A program made the position numbers and the translations under genes. Shown one piece after another: positions 13,782-14,176 of a stretch of DNA of 14,176 bases. This DNA is from Candidatus Woesearchaeota archaeon (GTDB taxonomy: Archaea > Nanobdellota > Nanobdellia > Woesearchaeales > GW2011-AR15). Location of the stretch: the NCBI GenBank assembly GCA_023701075.1, contig JAMPXQ010000021.1, positions 1-14,176 of the forward strand, in the 5' to 3' direction. Numbering within the stretch: the stretch's first letter is position 1; the number at the start of each line of letters is the position of its first letter. The notes under the pieces are model-generated. The model ran no database searches. It was given only the letters and a program-made list of their open reading frames with translations, and was not told where the DNA came from.

Positions 13782-14176
13782 GGATTCAATTGTTGTGCCT
13801 ATTGGAGAATATGCTTTTTCTGAAATTTTAAAAAGTAAAATTTATTTTTTTCCAAAGCCACGAACAAATAAAATTCACTTAAAATATGTTTTTTTTTATA
13901 GGGTGAAGCCTATTCAAGCAATAACTCATTTTGGTGTAATTGAAACTTTTATTGAAGATGCTGATAACTTAATTAATATAATTGAAAAAATGAAAAGTTT
14001 TAAAGAACCTTCAAAAATCGCATCAGCATATAAATTCTCAAGTATTGTTGAATTGGACAACAAAATTTTCTTTGACATTAAAGGATTCTCAATTCAAGGA
14101 AGAATTAATGGTAATTTTGAAGAGATAAAATCTTTAAAAACAACAAAAGGTTTATTTAATAAAAAGAATGGGAAAT
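13768..14176 (+). CDS. Uncharacterised protein, possible toxin partner with PUA/EVE-like fold (3' partial)
   Basis: The frame is open from ATG 13768 to the window end, at least 136 residues with no stop. The region around residues 21-55 reads KSKIYFFPKPRTNKIHLKYV then FFYRVKPIQAITHFGVIETF. I tentatively liken this to ASCH/EVE/PUA-superfamily proteins that contain a 'KYI-FY--KP-SAITH---V' pattern (recollection, not a search). Such domains bind modified nucleotides or RNA and occur in restriction and toxin-like contexts. It overlaps the RHH gene, shares its very AT-rich composition, and probably forms a two-gene unit with it. Function is uncertain; the missing C-terminus could hold the catalytic part. 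Confidence 0.6.
   Translation, partial: MEKSKDSIVVPIGEYAFSEILKSKIYFFPKPRTNKIHLKYVFFYRVKPIQAITHFGVIETFIEDADNLINIIEKMKSFKEPSKIASAYKFSSIVELDNKIFFDIKGFSIQGRINGNFEEIKSLKTTKGLFNKKNGK

Overview
The window looks like a piece of an archaeal chromosome, most likely from the DPANN group (Woesearchaeota/Pacearchaeota-like; inference). Evidence is an archaeal RPA-type single-stranded DNA-binding protein, a run of short proteins with class III (type IV prepilin-like) signal sequences, TATA boxes about 26-31 nt before several start codons (leaderless-style promoters), GAGGTGA/GGAGG Shine-Dalgarno sites inside operons, and heavy use of ATA and AGG/AGA codons in most genes.

Left region (1-9006, + strand): nine tightly packed or overlapping genes. 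The first is cut by the window edge. It is followed by a single-pass membrane protein, then six proteins that each begin with a short basic leader ending in Gly or Ala and a hydrophobic helix. The last of these carries a Thr/Pro linker and a C39-like cysteine peptidase domain. The final gene encodes a 1169-residue surface protein with a signal peptide, Cys-rich repeats, two membrane helices, a 3D (MltA/RlpA-like) domain, a complete GH25 muramidase and a C-terminal NAGPA-type phosphodiester glycosidase. An internal leaderless promoter at about 2827 could drive the last five genes. Archaea are not known to have murein, so the likely targets are bacteria. The locus reads as a pilin-based, envelope-anchored peptidoglycan-degrading apparatus, and it is the most interesting thing here.

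Middle region (9007-12972): an RPA-like OB-fold protein with its own promoter, a small Cys-rich lipoprotein, and, on the minus strand, a UbiB/ABC1-family kinase followed by a short phasin-like coiled-coil protein. A small two-helix membrane protein lies upstream of the kinase, also on the minus strand.

Right region (12973-14176): a second small two-helix membrane protein, then a gene-free, comparatively GC-rich stretch (about 13294-13637) full of inverted repeats that may encode a structured RNA. The window ends with a very AT-rich gene pair that looks acquired. It has a 47-residue ribbon-helix-helix regulator and an overlapping gene cut by the window end. The pair sits behind a TATA box that overlaps a perfect 18-bp palindrome, the arrangement expected of a self-repressing toxin-antitoxin-like operon.
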